Below, piece after piece: positions 41,214-50,299 of a stretch of 64,000 nucleotides of DNA. Both the position numbers and the translations under genes were made by a program. Source of the stretch: Pseudomonas pisciculturae (GTDB taxonomy: Bacteria; Pseudomonadota; Gammaproteobacteria; Pseudomonadales; Pseudomonadaceae); assembly GCF_015461805.1 (NCBI RefSeq), contig NZ_JACVZE010000003.1, positions 434,001 to 498,000 on the forward strand, written 5' to 3'. A model generated the notes under the pieces. The model ran no database searches, was not told the origin of the DNA, and worked only from the letters and a program-made list of their open reading frames with translations. Position 1 is the first letter of the stretch. Each line of letters begins with the position of its first letter.

Positions 41214-42566
41214 ATGCGTTTGCACCTTTTTAAAGCTGTGCCGTTTGCTCTCGCCGCCAGTTTCGTCCAGGCCCAAACCCTGCCGGAGGCAATGCAAACT
41301 GCGGTGGAAAACCACCCGGAGATCCAGGCAGCTATTAATGCGCGCATTGCCGCCGACTATCAGGTACGCGAAGCCCAGGGCGGTTACCTGCCTAAAGTGG
41401 ACTTGTTGGGCGGCTACGGCCGTGAGAGCTCCGACAACACTTCGACCCGTGCCGCCAGCAACAGCCATGACTGGAAAACCTTGAACCGTGGCGAATCGAC
41501 CATTCGCCTTCAGCAAAACCTGTTCCAGGGTTTTGGCACTATTAATGAAGTCGGCCGCCAACAAGCCACCGCCAACTCCCGCGGGTATGCGCTGCTCAAC
41601 ACCTCTGAGCGCACCGCGCTGACCGTCGCCCAGGTTTACCTCGATGTGCTGACCCGTCGCGAGATGGTGAACCTGGCGCAAGACAACCTGAAAAGCCACG
41701 AGCGCATTTTTGACCAGATCAAACTGCGCACCAGCCGTGGCGTCGGCAGAATGGCGGACATGGACCAGGCCGAAGCCCGACTGGCTCAAGCACAAAACAA
41801 CCTGATCACCGAGCAGACCAACCTGGCAGACGCCAACACCAACTTTTTGAGCGTGGTCGGCAAAGAGCCTGACCAACTGGAAAAACCAATGGGCGTTGTG
41901 ACCGAGCTGCCTGCCAGCCTGGATGACGCGCGTCGCCAGATGGTTGCCGACAGCCCGGTACTGCGTTCGGCCGAATCGGACATCGCCGCCGCCGAAAAGC
42001 AGTACGAAGCCGCCAAGTCGACCTTCTACCCGCGCTTTGACGCCGTGCTGCAACGCTCGGCCAACAACAACATCGGCGGTGAAGAAGGCCATGACAATGG
42101 CTACTCCGCGATGCTGAACATGCAGTTCAACCTGTTCAACGGCGGCAGCGACAAGGCCAGCCTACAGTCCAAAGCCTCCCAGGCGACCCAGGCGCTGGAT
42201 ATCCGCAACAACGCCCTGCGCCAGTTGAATGAAGAATTGGGCCTGGCGTGGAACGCCTACAACAACGCCACCCAGCAGGTGCCGATTGCACAGCAATACG
42301 TGGACCGCAGCACCAAAGTGCGCACCTCGTACCAGCAGCAGTTCAGCCTCGGTGAGCGTACACTGCTCGACCTGCTCGACAGCGAGAACGAACTGTTCAC
42401 CGCTCAGCAGCGTTTGGCCCAGATCAAAAGCCTGCACATCTATACGCAGTACCGCATCAAGGCCGACATGGGCCAATTGCTGAGAAGTCAGGGCGTGGTT
42501 GCTCCGATGGCATCAGTTGTGCAAAACGATATTAAACCGTCGGTAAACCTGCCAGGGATGAACTGA
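41214..42566 (+). CDS. lapE: LapE, TolC-family outer-membrane protein of the LapA type I secretion system
   Basis: A 450-residue TolC/AggA-type outer-membrane channel. A signal peptide covers residues 1-20 (ending FVQA). The body shows the two-fold repeated helical hairpin pattern of TolC (LAQAQNNLITEQTNLADANTNF-like stretches) and FNLFNGGSDKA / SLGERTLLDLLDSENELF near the C-terminus, typical of the family. LapA itself is retained in this pore until LapG cuts it. First gene of lapEBC; 45 bases separate it from lapB. Confidence 0.93.
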   Translation: MRLHLFKAVPFALAASFVQAQTLPEAMQTAVENHPEIQAAINARIAADYQVREAQGGYLPKVDLLGGYGRESSDNTSTRAASNSHDWKTLNRGESTIRLQQNLFQGFGTINEVGRQQATANSRGYALLNTSERTALTVAQVYLDVLTRREMVNLAQDNLKSHERIFDQIKLRTSRGVGRMADMDQAEARLAQAQNNLITEQTNLADANTNFLSVVGKEPDQLEKPMGVVTELPASLDDARRQMVADSPVLRSAESDIAAAEKQYEAAKSTFYPRFDAVLQRSANNNIGGEEGHDNGYSAMLNMQFNLFNGGSDKASLQSKASQATQALDIRNNALRQLNEELGLAWNAYNNATQQVPIAQQYVDRSTKVRTSYQQQFSLGERTLLDLLDSENELFTAQQRLAQIKSLHIYTQYRIKADMGQLLRSQGVVAPMASVVQNDIKPSVNLPGMN

Positions 42567-42611
42567 TTCTTGACGGCGTTGGACCACAAAACCGCTTAAG
42601 AGAGAGTCAGC

Positions 42612-44765
42612 TTGGATCCTGAAATTGGTGTGGCGCAACTCAACCATGACCCGCGCACTCAGCACGACGACCCATTGCTAGACGGGTTGTTGGCTCTCTG
42701 CTCGTTGCATTACAAGCCCGCCAGCCGGGCCATGCTGACCACCGGCCTGCCCTTGGCGGGGCAGCGCCTGAGCGCTGACCTGCTGCCCCGCGCAGCAGCC
42801 CGGGCGGGTTTGCAGGGGCGTTTGCTGCAGCGCAAGCTGGAGCAAATCCCGTCCATCGCCTTGCCGGCCTTGCTGCTATTGAAGGACGGTCGAAGTGCGG
42901 TGCTGTTGAGCTGGGAGGGCGATGACGCCCGCCTGCTGCTCAGCGAAAGTGACGGCGGCGAAGTTCAGGTTTCTCGTGAGGTACTGAGTCAAGATTACAG
43001 CGGCCGGGTTTTCTTCGCCCAACCGCAACATAAATTTGACGTCACCAGCGGCACGCTGATCCCGCGCGCCCGCTCGTGGTTCAAAGACACCCTCAAGCGC
43101 TCGCGCTGGCTGTATGCCGACGCCATCGCTGCCAGCCTGGTGATCAACCTGATCGCCCTCGCTGCACCCCTGTTTGTGATGAACGTGTATGACCGCGTGG
43201 TGCCGAACCAGGCCACGGCCACCTTGTGGGTGCTGGCTATCGGTATCTGCGGCGCCTACCTGTTCGACCTGTTGCTCAAGAGCATGCGCAGCCTGTGCCT
43301 GGACCTTGCGGGCAAAAAAACCGACCTGATCATCTCCGCGACGCTGTTTGAGCGCATCGTGGGCATGTCGATGAAAATGCGCCCGGCGCGTGTCGGCAGC
43401 TATGCGTCCAACATCCACGAGTTTCAGGGGATGCGTGACTTCCTCACCTCCCTGACCCTCGCCAGCCTGATCGATCTGCCGTTTACTCTGATCATCCTGG
43501 GGGTGATCGCGCTGCTGGGGGGGCACTTGGTGTGGATCCCTATCGTCGCGTTCCCGCTGGCCCTGGGTATTGGCCACTTCCTGCAAAAGCCGCTGACCGC
43601 AACACTTGAGCGCACCATGGCCCTGAGTGCCGAGCGTCAGTCGAGCCTGATCGAAACCCTCGCCGGGCTGGATGCAGTAAAGGTCAACAACGCCGAAAGC
43701 GAGCGCCAGTACCAGTGGGAACAAACCATTGGCACCCTCAGCCGCCTGGAACTGCGGGTGAAGGTGTTGTCGGGCCTGGCGATGAACATCACGTTGCTGA
43801 TCCAGCAAGTGGCTGGCGTGGCGATGATTATCTTCGGCGTGTACCAGATCATCGACGGCACCCTGAGCATGGGTGGCCTGGTGGCGTGCTACATGCTCAG
43901 CGGCCGCGCACTCGGCCCGCTGGCCCAGCTGTCGGGCCTGCTGACCCGCTACCAGCAAGCCAAGGTGACGATGGTTTCGGTAGACCAGATGATGGAGCTG
44001 CCGCAAGAGCGCAACTTCGACGAGCGTCCGCTGAGCCGTAAAACGCTGCAAGGCGCAATGACGTTCCGCGAAGTGGACTTCACGTACCCGAACCAGCAAA
44101 ACCTGGCGCTGCGAGGCATCAACCTCAACGTTCGCCCAGGTGAAAAAATCGGCATCATCGGCCGCAGCGGCTCGGGCAAAAGCTCGCTGGCCAAGCTGCT
44201 GGTGGGCCTGTATCAGCCAGACTCCGGCTCGTTGCTGGTGGACGGCGTAGACATCCGCCAGATCGACGTCAGCGAGTTGCGCCACAACATCGGCTACGTC
44301 GCCCAAGACATCCAACTGCTGGCCGGCACCCTGCGCGACAACCTGGTCTCGGGTGCGCGCTACGTCGACGACGAAATGGTGCTGCAAGCTGCCGAGCTGG
44401 CCGGCGTGCATGAATTCGCCAGGCTGCACCCGCAAGGTTACGAGCTGCAGGTGGGCGAGCGCGGGCAAAACCTCTCCGGCGGCCAACGCCAAAACGTGGC
44501 CCTGGCCCGCGCACTGCTGCTGAACCCGCCCATTTTGCTGCTGGACGAACCCACCAGCGCCATGGACAACACCGGCGAAGAGCGTCTTAAACAGCGCCTG
44601 CAAGCCGTTATCGAAAACAAGACGGTGATTCTGGTCACCCACCGCGCCTCGCTGTTGAGCCTGGTGGATCGCCTGCTGGTGATCGACCGTGGCCAAATAC
44701 TCGCGGACGGCCCCAAAGCGGCCGTTATGGAAGCGCTGAAAAAGGGGCAGATCAGTGTTGCTTAA
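42612..44765 (+). CDS. lapB: LapB, type I secretion ATPase/permease
   Basis: A 717-residue ABC exporter. Residues 1-140 form a C39-like domain without the catalytic cysteine, used to hold substrate in RTX-type systems. The membrane domain spans about residues 160-460 (ADAIAASLVINLIALAAPLFVMNVYDRV). The nucleotide-binding domain has Walker A GRSGSGKSS near 517, signature LSGGQRQ near 621, Walker B ILLLDEPTS near 640 and the switch THRASL. The start is a TTG at 42612 with AGAGAG upstream, chosen because it gives the family's usual N-terminus; GTG 42630 is an alternative. It overlaps lapC by 11 bases. Confidence 0.94.
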   Translation: MDPEIGVAQLNHDPRTQHDDPLLDGLLALCSLHYKPASRAMLTTGLPLAGQRLSADLLPRAAARAGLQGRLLQRKLEQIPSIALPALLLLKDGRSAVLLSWEGDDARLLLSESDGGEVQVSREVLSQDYSGRVFFAQPQHKFDVTSGTLIPRARSWFKDTLKRSRWLYADAIAASLVINLIALAAPLFVMNVYDRVVPNQATATLWVLAIGICGAYLFDLLLKSMRSLCLDLAGKKTDLIISATLFERIVGMSMKMRPARVGSYASNIHEFQGMRDFLTSLTLASLIDLPFTLIILGVIALLGGHLVWIPIVAFPLALGIGHFLQKPLTATLERTMALSAERQSSLIETLAGLDAVKVNNAESERQYQWEQTIGTLSRLELRVKVLSGLAMNITLLIQQVAGVAMIIFGVYQIIDGTLSMGGLVACYMLSGRALGPLAQLSGLLTRYQQAKVTMVSVDQMMELPQERNFDERPLSRKTLQGAMTFREVDFTYPNQQNLALRGINLNVRPGEKIGIIGRSGSGKSSLAKLLVGLYQPDSGSLLVDGVDIRQIDVSELRHNIGYVAQDIQLLAGTLRDNLVSGARYVDDEMVLQAAELAGVHEFARLHPQGYELQVGERGQNLSGGQRQNVALARALLLNPPILLLDEPTSAMDNTGEERLKQRLQAVIENKTVILVTHRASLLSLVDRLLVIDRGQILADGPKAAVMEALKKGQISVA

Positions 44766-46131
44766 GTCCGGCCCAGGCCATTGGAAAGATGTGATCTTCC
44801 GTTACTTCAAGGGCAGCGACTCCCTCGACGATCAACCATTGCCCGAAGTCGAAAAGGCGCTGATTGACGACGCGCCGCGCATCGTACGCCTGACTATCTG
44901 GGCGGTGATCGGCTTCTTTGTGTTCCTGCTGCTGTGGGCGCACTTCGCGATTATCGACGAAGTGACCAAGGGCGAAGGCAAGGCCATCCCCTCTTCGCGC
45001 ATCCAGAAAATCCAGAACCTGGAAGGCGGCATCGTCGCCCAGATCTACGTGCACGAAGGCCAGATCGTCGAAGCCGGCGCACCGCTGATCCGCCTGGACG
45101 ACACCCGCTTTGCCTCCAACGTCGGCGAAACCGAAGCCGACCGCGTGGCCATGGAACTGCGCGTGGAACGCCTGAGCGCCGAAGTCGACAACCGCCCGCT
45201 GAACATCACCGAAGCTGCCCGCAAAGCCGTGCCCAACCAGGCCTCGAACGAAGAATCGCTGTTCCTCAGCCGTCGCCAACAACTGGCGGACGAAGTCGGC
45301 GGGCTGCAACAACAGCTGCTGCAACGCCAGCAAGAGCTGCGCGAGTTCAGCTCCAAGCAGGACCAGTACCGCAACAGCCTGAACCTGCTGCGCCAGGAAA
45401 TCGGCATGTCCGAACCCTTGGTGCAACAAGGCGCGATCTCGCCAGTAGAAGTGCTGCGCCTCAAACGCTCCGAGGTGGAAACCCGCGGCATGCTCGACGG
45501 CACGACCCTGGCCATCCCCCGCGCCCAAGCCGCCATCAACGAAGTGCAGCGCAAGATCGACGAAACCCGCGGCAAATTCCGCAGCGACGCCTTGGGCCAG
45601 TTGAATGAAGCACGCACCCAACTGAGCAAGGCCCAGGCCACCTCCAAAGGCCTGGAAGACCGCGTGAGCCGCACCATGGTCACCTCCCCCGTGCGCGGCA
45701 TCGTCAAGCAAATGCTGGTCAACACCGTCGGTGGCGTGATCCAGCCCGGCAGCGACATGGCCGAAGTGGTCCCGTTGGACGACACCATTTTGGTAGAAGC
45801 CAAAATCCGCCCACAAGACATCGCCTTCCTGCACCCCGGCCAGGAGGCCATGATCAAATTCACCGCCTACGACTACACCATCTACGGCGGCCTCAAAGGC
45901 AAACTCGAACAAATCGGCGCCGACACCGTGATGGATGAAGAGAAGAAAAACACCTTCTACATCATCAAACTGCGCACCGACCGCAGCCACCTGGGCACCG
46001 ATGAAAAGCCGCTGCTGATCATCCCCGGCATGGTTGCCTCGGTAGACATCATCACCGGCAAGAAAAGCATCTTGAGCTACCTGCTCAAGCCGATTATCAA
46101 GTCCCGTGCGGAGGCGTTGCACGAGCGTTGA
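44755..46131 (+). CDS. lapC: LapC, HlyD-family membrane fusion protein
   Basis: A 458-residue periplasmic adaptor linking LapB and LapE. One membrane helix at about residues 42-65 (IVRLTIWAVIGFFVFLLLWA, shown to 20 residues), then the barrel/lipoyl half-motif KIQNLEGGIVAQIYVHEGQIV, long coiled-coil helices (about 130-300) and the C-terminal VRGIVKQMLVNTVGGVIQPG half-motif with the HlyD signature. GTG start at 44755 inside the end of lapB indicates translational coupling. Last gene of the operon. Confidence 0.95.
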   Translation: MLLKSGPGHWKDVIFRYFKGSDSLDDQPLPEVEKALIDDAPRIVRLTIWAVIGFFVFLLLWAHFAIIDEVTKGEGKAIPSSRIQKIQNLEGGIVAQIYVHEGQIVEAGAPLIRLDDTRFASNVGETEADRVAMELRVERLSAEVDNRPLNITEAARKAVPNQASNEESLFLSRRQQLADEVGGLQQQLLQRQQELREFSSKQDQYRNSLNLLRQEIGMSEPLVQQGAISPVEVLRLKRSEVETRGMLDGTTLAIPRAQAAINEVQRKIDETRGKFRSDALGQLNEARTQLSKAQATSKGLEDRVSRTMVTSPVRGIVKQMLVNTVGGVIQPGSDMAEVVPLDDTILVEAKIRPQDIAFLHPGQEAMIKFTAYDYTIYGGLKGKLEQIGADTVMDEEKKNTFYIIKLRTDRSHLGTDEKPLLIIPGMVASVDIITGKKSILSYLLKPIIKSRAEALHER

Positions 46132-46152
46132 TCGCGGGTTGATGGGGTGAGA

Positions 46153-46178
46153 TTTGCGAAAACTTCGGTTTTCGCAAA
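46153..46178 (+). terminator. UUCG hairpin after lapC
   Basis: A perfect 11-base stem TTTGCGAAAAC/GTTTTCGCAAA closed by a TTCG tetraloop, 21 bases after the lapC stop. There is no T-tract, so it may protect the 3' end of the lapEBC message or work with Rho. Confidence 0.5.
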
Positions 46179-46197
46179 AATAGTCAGATTTCAGGGG

Positions 46198-46225
46198 TTT
46201 ACAGAACCATTGCAGTCGCTATAAT
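46198..46225 (+). promoter_or_regulatory. Sigma-70 promoter of tRNA-Thr
   Basis: TTTACA (46198-46203) and a perfect TATAAT (46220-46225) with a 16-base spacer, 13 bases before the tRNA. Confidence 0.75.
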
Positions 46226-46238
46226 CGTCGCCCAACAC

Positions 46239-46314
<76 letters not shown>

Positions 46315-46323
46315 TACAAAACG

Positions 46324-46353
46324 AAGCCCCTGCAGAAATGCAGGGGCTTTGTT
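46324..46353 (+). terminator. Intrinsic terminator after tRNA-Thr
   Basis: AAGCCCCTGCA/TGCAGGGGCTT with a GAAA loop, followed by a short T-rich tract. Confidence 0.8.
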
Positions 46354-46507
46354 GTTTCTGGGCTATTCATCGTCGAACCAGCCTAAATCTCCCTCGCCTC
46401 CCCTCGCTTAAAGCGCCTATTTCTGTACGCAAAGTTCATCTTTCAACCTTTATGCTAAATTATGTACTGGCAATAATTATGGCGTATCCATAAAAAGGGA
46501 TAATTGC

Positions 46508-47665
46508 ATGAGCAGTATATTTCAGCGCCCTGAGCTGGCTGAATCGATGGCCAATCAGCTTCTCAATCCAAGTGTTCTCGATGAAGGCCTGCGTTCCGGC
46601 CTGTTTCTGTCCGGCCTGCGCCGAACCGGCAAAACAACCTTCCTGAGAAACGACCTTATCCCAGCCCTGGAAGCCGCCGGCGCGCTGGTGATCTACGTCG
46701 ACCTATGGAGCGACACGCTGGCCAACCCCGCCACGCTCGTGCACAACGCCATACAAAAAACTCTGCAAGAACTGCAAACGCCGGGCTCCTCCATCCTGGA
46801 AATGCTTAAGCGTGTCAGCAACATTGACGTCGGCGCAGCCGGATTCAAATTCGGCTTTAAACTCGACAGCATTGGCAGAGCCGATGGCCCGACATTGGCG
46901 CAAGCACTGACGGAGGTCGTCGACCAAGCAAAGACTGACCTCGTGCTGATCATCGATGAAGTGCAGCACGCCATTTCCTCAGACGATGGCAATCAACTGC
47001 TCTTGGCTCTCAAAGCGGCCCGCGATGCAATCAACCCTCGCCCCGATACGCCCGGCTACTTTCTATTCATTGGCACAGGCTCTCACAGGGCCCAAGTCAG
47101 CGAGCTGACGGCCAAACGCAATCATGCGTTTTCAGGCGCCACGTCAGCCGCATACCCGCTGCTCAGAGGTGACTACGTTGAGTACCTGCTCAACCGACTT
47201 GCTATGACAGTGAAGAAGGAAAAGCTGCCCTCTTTCGACGCGGCCAACGAAGCGTTCAACACGCTGGGGAATCGGCCCGAGGAGATGCTCAAGGCCCTGC
47301 GCCAGCTCTTGCAGCAGGACGGTGAACCTGACGTTTTCCTACCAGTGATCGCCAGCACACTGCGCTCCGCAGCGGCGAGTATTGAGCTTGAGAAAGTCGA
47401 ACAGCTAGGCAGCCTGGCTCAAGCGATTTTCAACAAAATTGCTTCTGCACAGGGCGATGCGCGTGGAATTTTCTCCACTGATGCTGCAATTGAGTATTCA
47501 AAGATGGTGGGGCGCGAGGTTCGGATTGAAGAGATCCAGCCGGTGGTGATTGCACTGGTGGCGGAGAACATCATCATGCGGCGTGGGCATGGGATTTACG
47601 CGATTACGGATCAGTTTGTTCAAGAGATTTGGTTAGAAGAGCGGGCGTTGATTGAGGGGAGTTAG
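46508..47665 (+). CDS. AAA family ATPase with C-terminal winged helix-like domain
   Basis: A 385-residue P-loop ATPase of the archaeal/Orc-Cdc6-like type found as stand-alone accessory genes. Walker A GLRRTGKTT (residues 36-44), Walker B DLVLIIDEVQ (about 143-152), a sensor-1-like FLFIGTGSHRA, and a C-terminal region (EIQPVVIALVAENIIMRRGHG) resembling a winged helix. GGGATAA precedes the ATG. It stands alone between an intact tRNA-Thr and a decayed copy of the same tRNA, which suggests acquired DNA. Role unknown: defence-related and transposon-regulator ATPases share this layout, but no partner gene is present. Confidence 0.8.
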   Translation: MSSIFQRPELAESMANQLLNPSVLDEGLRSGLFLSGLRRTGKTTFLRNDLIPALEAAGALVIYVDLWSDTLANPATLVHNAIQKTLQELQTPGSSILEMLKRVSNIDVGAAGFKFGFKLDSIGRADGPTLAQALTEVVDQAKTDLVLIIDEVQHAISSDDGNQLLLALKAARDAINPRPDTPGYFLFIGTGSHRAQVSELTAKRNHAFSGATSAAYPLLRGDYVEYLLNRLAMTVKKEKLPSFDAANEAFNTLGNRPEEMLKALRQLLQQDGEPDVFLPVIASTLRSAAASIELEKVEQLGSLAQAIFNKIASAQGDARGIFSTDAAIEYSKMVGREVRIEEIQPVVIALVAENIIMRRGHGIYAITDQFVQEIWLEERALIEGS

Positions 47666-47711
47666 GAATAACATTGCTCTCTGATCAATCTCATAATTGT
47701 CGTTCTGATAC

Positions 47712-47784
47712 GCGGGATAGCGCAACGGTAGAGCAACTGACTTGTAATCAGTAGCTCCCGGGGTCGGCTCCTGGTGCCGCCCCC
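47712..47784 (+). pseudogene. Decayed tRNA-Thr (TGT) copy
   Basis: The D-arm-to-anticodon core from GGTAGAGCAACTGAC through the TGT anticodon to AATCAGTAG is identical to the intact tRNA-Thr over 28 bases, but the acceptor stem no longer pairs, the T-loop TTCGACT has become GTCGGCT, one D-loop base is missing and there is no CCA. It keeps a terminator like that of the intact gene. It lies 1.47 kb from the intact copy, with the ATPase gene between. Confidence 0.85.
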
Positions 47785-47790
47785 TATTTC

Positions 47791-47815
47791 AAAGCCCCGC
47801 AATGCGGGGCTTTGT
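47791..47815 (+). terminator. Intrinsic terminator after tRNA-Thr remnant
   Basis: AAAGCCCCGC/GCGGGGCTTT with a three-base loop followed by TGTGGTTT; related in sequence to the terminator of the intact tRNA-Thr. Confidence 0.7.
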
Positions 47816-47821
47816 GGTTTC

Positions 47822-47941
47822 TGGCATCTGCCACAACGCGCCAAGCTGGCCCTGATCAAATACGGTAACGCCCAGTCAGATTGTTTTGAAAAAACCGAGG
47901 CTAAGTTGCACGGTGACGTGGAGGAATCCACGCCCAACTAA
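47822..47941 (+). pseudogene. 3' remnant of an unidentified gene
   Basis: An open 40-codon frame without a start that ends at a TAA and reads, in part, RAKLALIKYGNAQSDCFEKT and then KLHGDVEESTPN. The composition looks coding. It abuts the tRNA remnant, consistent with a gene whose 5' part was lost by insertion or deletion. I do not recognise the family. Confidence 0.35.
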
Positions 47942-48010
47942 TCAAACAGACCTCGCGGCTGAATATATCACTAAACTGTCTCGGTCGCTCCTCAGCACCG
48001 GCAAGAGCCA

Positions 48011-48465
48011 TTACACAGCCTGAATTATTTTTGCTGCGTATTCAAAATTCGCTACATTACTTCGGTTTATGTCTCCAATGAACGTGACAGCCTGCCCAAC
48101 GTGTAATGTTCCCCCCGGCACCACGTCAGAAGCAAAAATATATAGTGATTCAGATTGCTTGCTACCTTATCTACAATCACCCCAAACGCCCGCACAGATT
48201 CATAAGATGACACCGTACCGTTGAGAATGACCATACCCGCCGTATACGGCCGCCCTTGAATAGATTTGGCGCAATACTCATATGCTCCACCACTTACATA
48301 AGATTCCTCAGAAAAAATTACAAGCTGATCCTTTTCCAATGGACCATCCGATACAACGTCGGCGTTATAAAAGACATAACGTTTCGTACTTGCCGCGTCA
48401 TCGCCAATCGTCCCTGCTTGGCTTTTGGGGTCATAAAACAATACCTTTCCATTAAGAATAGCCAT
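48011..48465 (-). pseudogene. Tandem cold-shock-like domain protein, frameshifted in second domain
   Basis: Translation starts at the ATG 48463-48465 (GGTGAGC upstream) with MAILNGKVLFYDPKSQAGTI and, as written, stops at 48067 after 132 residues. The first domain resembles a cold-shock-like beta-barrel (GKVLFYD, RYVFYNADVV, GPLEKDQLVIF). A second copy begins MVILNGTVSSYESVRAFGVI but leaves the pattern after NHYIF. Adding one T in the T5 run (complement of 48134-48138) restores ASDVVPGGTLHVGQAVTFIG and, further on, FEYAAKIIQAV, aligning with FYNADVVSDGPLEKDQLVIF and YEYCAKSIQG of domain one, and moves the stop to 48011. It is therefore a broken gene, a phase-variable gene or a sequencing slip. 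RNA binding is an inference from the fold only. Confidence 0.65.
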
Positions 48466-48525
48466 ACGCTCACCTCTAAAAAATATGCTTAAAATCAAAA
48501 ATCCAAGAAAGCGCAACACCCTCAC

Positions 48526-49056
48526 ACTGACAAAATTACGGACTCACTTTCTCCACAAGCGCACTATTCCACAACATCAGGACGGCCCACACTGTTATAA
48601 ATAACAGGTCGCTAGATAAATTTGAATTATTTATTATCGCCGATTATTAGCTCGATGAAAGTGCATATTTTTAGTGGGGTGGCGCAGATCAACCGCAGAC
48701 AACGCCGTCCACGAAAGGTTAATCACGTACCTGGCGATGCTCATCATTGATCCGACCTACAAATACGTTGCGTTGCTAGCAACCTGCACCTGACGCAACG
48801 CGCCCCGTTGCTGATCAGAGCCACCCTTACCGATAACTGCGGCATCAAGGCCGACACGGTCAACATCCGACTCAGCGACTAAGGCGGCTTGCGCCATCCC
48901 CCGAAAAACGCCACCGTGCGCCTGTGGCTCGGCGGGAGCGACACCGCCAGGTTAAAAAGGCTTTCCTACCTGCGACGCTCGTTGCGTATTTCGGCAACGA
49001 CAGCAACGAAACTATCGCCTACCATTACCGCCCCACCGAGCCGCGGAACACGTTAC
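48526..49056 (+). pseudogene. Gene debris upstream of the acyltransferase
   Basis: No intact gene in this stretch. Coding-like fragments lie in different frames: DPTYKYVALLA (about 48747-48780), then LIRATLTDNCGIKADTVNIR ending at a TAA at 48882-48884, then FLPATLVAYFGNDSNETIAY and HYRPTEP up to about 49045. The order and spacing suggest one former gene broken by frameshifts. Family not recognised. Confidence 0.35.
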
Positions 49057-50163
49057 ATGCAATCGTCCAGAATAGAATCGCTAGACTATCTACGCGGCCT
49101 CATGGCTTTCTCTGTGATGATTTATCACTACGGTAACTGGTCGGGCTTGCCATTTGAGAGCGACACGATTTTCGGCCGGCTCGGCATATATGCGGTGTCC
49201 ATATTTTATATATTAAGCGGCCTAAGCTTATCGCTCGCCTACCGATATCGAATCAACGACCTGAAAGATTTTCGCGACTTTTCAATCAAACGGGCAGCAC
49301 GAATAATTCCGCTATTTTGGCTAGCCACGAGCATGCAAGTTTTTCTATCCTATGTAATACCCTACTTTACAGGTGGGTCACCTTCAGAAAACTACGGTTT
49401 GCTCGTACTCAATTACACGCTACTGTTTGGAATATATGATCCTTCGCTTTCGCTCATCACGGGTGGCTGGTCGATTGGAAACGAAACTTTTTTCTATCTC
49501 ATTTTTCCATTTGTTATTTTTTTCTCAGCGAGAAATAAGTGGGCGATAGCCGCCTTCATCGCCCTATCCGCAGCGTTCGCCATTTATTACTCTTATTTCG
49601 CATTAACCGCTGAGAGAACCCTCGCAGAGCAGTGGCAAGTGTATGTCAAATCGCTAAACCAAATTTTCTTGTTTGCCGTCGGCGTAGCCATAGGACACTA
49701 CAAAGAGCAAGTAACTTCAATACTAAAAAGAAAGTCATTATCTTTAGCTCTTGCTGCCCTGTGCATAAGCGTTTTTATTTTACCCATCGCATCAGGCGAT
49801 CAAATCAATATTGTGACGGGCAACGAGCGCCTGCTGTTGTCGCTGGCGTGCTTTGGCTTGGTTATATCAACGCTCACACTCAACCCTGGTTATGAGAACG
49901 CAGTTACAAGACCGCTGAAAATGCTTGGGGAAATAAGCTACACCATTTACTTAATGCACCCGCTTGTCTGGATTGCCACACGTTTCATCGGCCAGAGAAT
50001 GGACCTCCCTATCGCGTTGATCGGCGCTATTTCAATTATTTTAACCTTGGCCAGTAGCGTTGTTATTTTCAATATTTTTGAGAAATTCTTCATCAAAAGA
50101 GGAACGCTTTTGATAAAGCAACTGAATAGCCGGCGACAAGTGCCAGCGCTCGATGCACGCTAG
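49057..50163 (+). CDS. Acyltransferase 3 family membrane protein
   Basis: A 368-residue integral membrane acyltransferase with about ten helices. It begins MQSSRIESLDYLRGLMAFSV with the catalytic-type His in MIYHYGNW, followed by the conserved FYILSGLSLSLAYR and KRAARIIPLFWLAT that define the family (OafA/NodX-like). These enzymes acylate cell-surface sugars or exopolysaccharide. The start at 49057 fits the family N-terminus; the in-frame extension to 48889 is remnant sequence. AT-richer than the surrounding genome and next to decayed genes, so probably acquired. Acceptor unknown. Confidence 0.85.
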   Translation: MQSSRIESLDYLRGLMAFSVMIYHYGNWSGLPFESDTIFGRLGIYAVSIFYILSGLSLSLAYRYRINDLKDFRDFSIKRAARIIPLFWLATSMQVFLSYVIPYFTGGSPSENYGLLVLNYTLLFGIYDPSLSLITGGWSIGNETFFYLIFPFVIFFSARNKWAIAAFIALSAAFAIYYSYFALTAERTLAEQWQVYVKSLNQIFLFAVGVAIGHYKEQVTSILKRKSLSLALAALCISVFILPIASGDQINIVTGNERLLLSLACFGLVISTLTLNPGYENAVTRPLKMLGEISYTIYLMHPLVWIATRFIGQRMDLPIALIGAISIILTLASSVVIFNIFEKFFIKRGTLLIKQLNSRRQVPALDAR

Positions 50164-50257
50164 TTATCTACTCACCAGTGGCTAGGCCCCCTAGCCGCTG
50201 GTTTCCTTGTGTGATCCCCCCAACGCAAAAGCCCCTTGCATAAAACCCCGCCATCAC

Positions 50258-50276
50258 AATAATGAGAGCTATTACC
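50258..50276 (+). promoter_or_regulatory. Fur-box-like site upstream of fecI-like gene
   Basis: AATAATGAGAGCTATTACC matches the 19-base Fur consensus at 13 positions and lies 24 bases before the sigma-factor start, as expected for iron-starvation control. Confidence 0.5.
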
Positions 50277-50299
50277 ATTTACGCGCCGGTAGCACTCTC

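Noticed and set aside
42876..44696. 606-codon minus-strand frame opposite lapB
   Set aside because: The plus-strand product has complete ABC exporter motifs; the antisense product is Gln/His-rich shadow sequence.
46508..47665. Complete anti-phage or transposon system around the AAA ATPase
   Set aside because: Only one gene lies between the two tRNA copies; no nuclease, transposase or other partner is present, so a system cannot be claimed.
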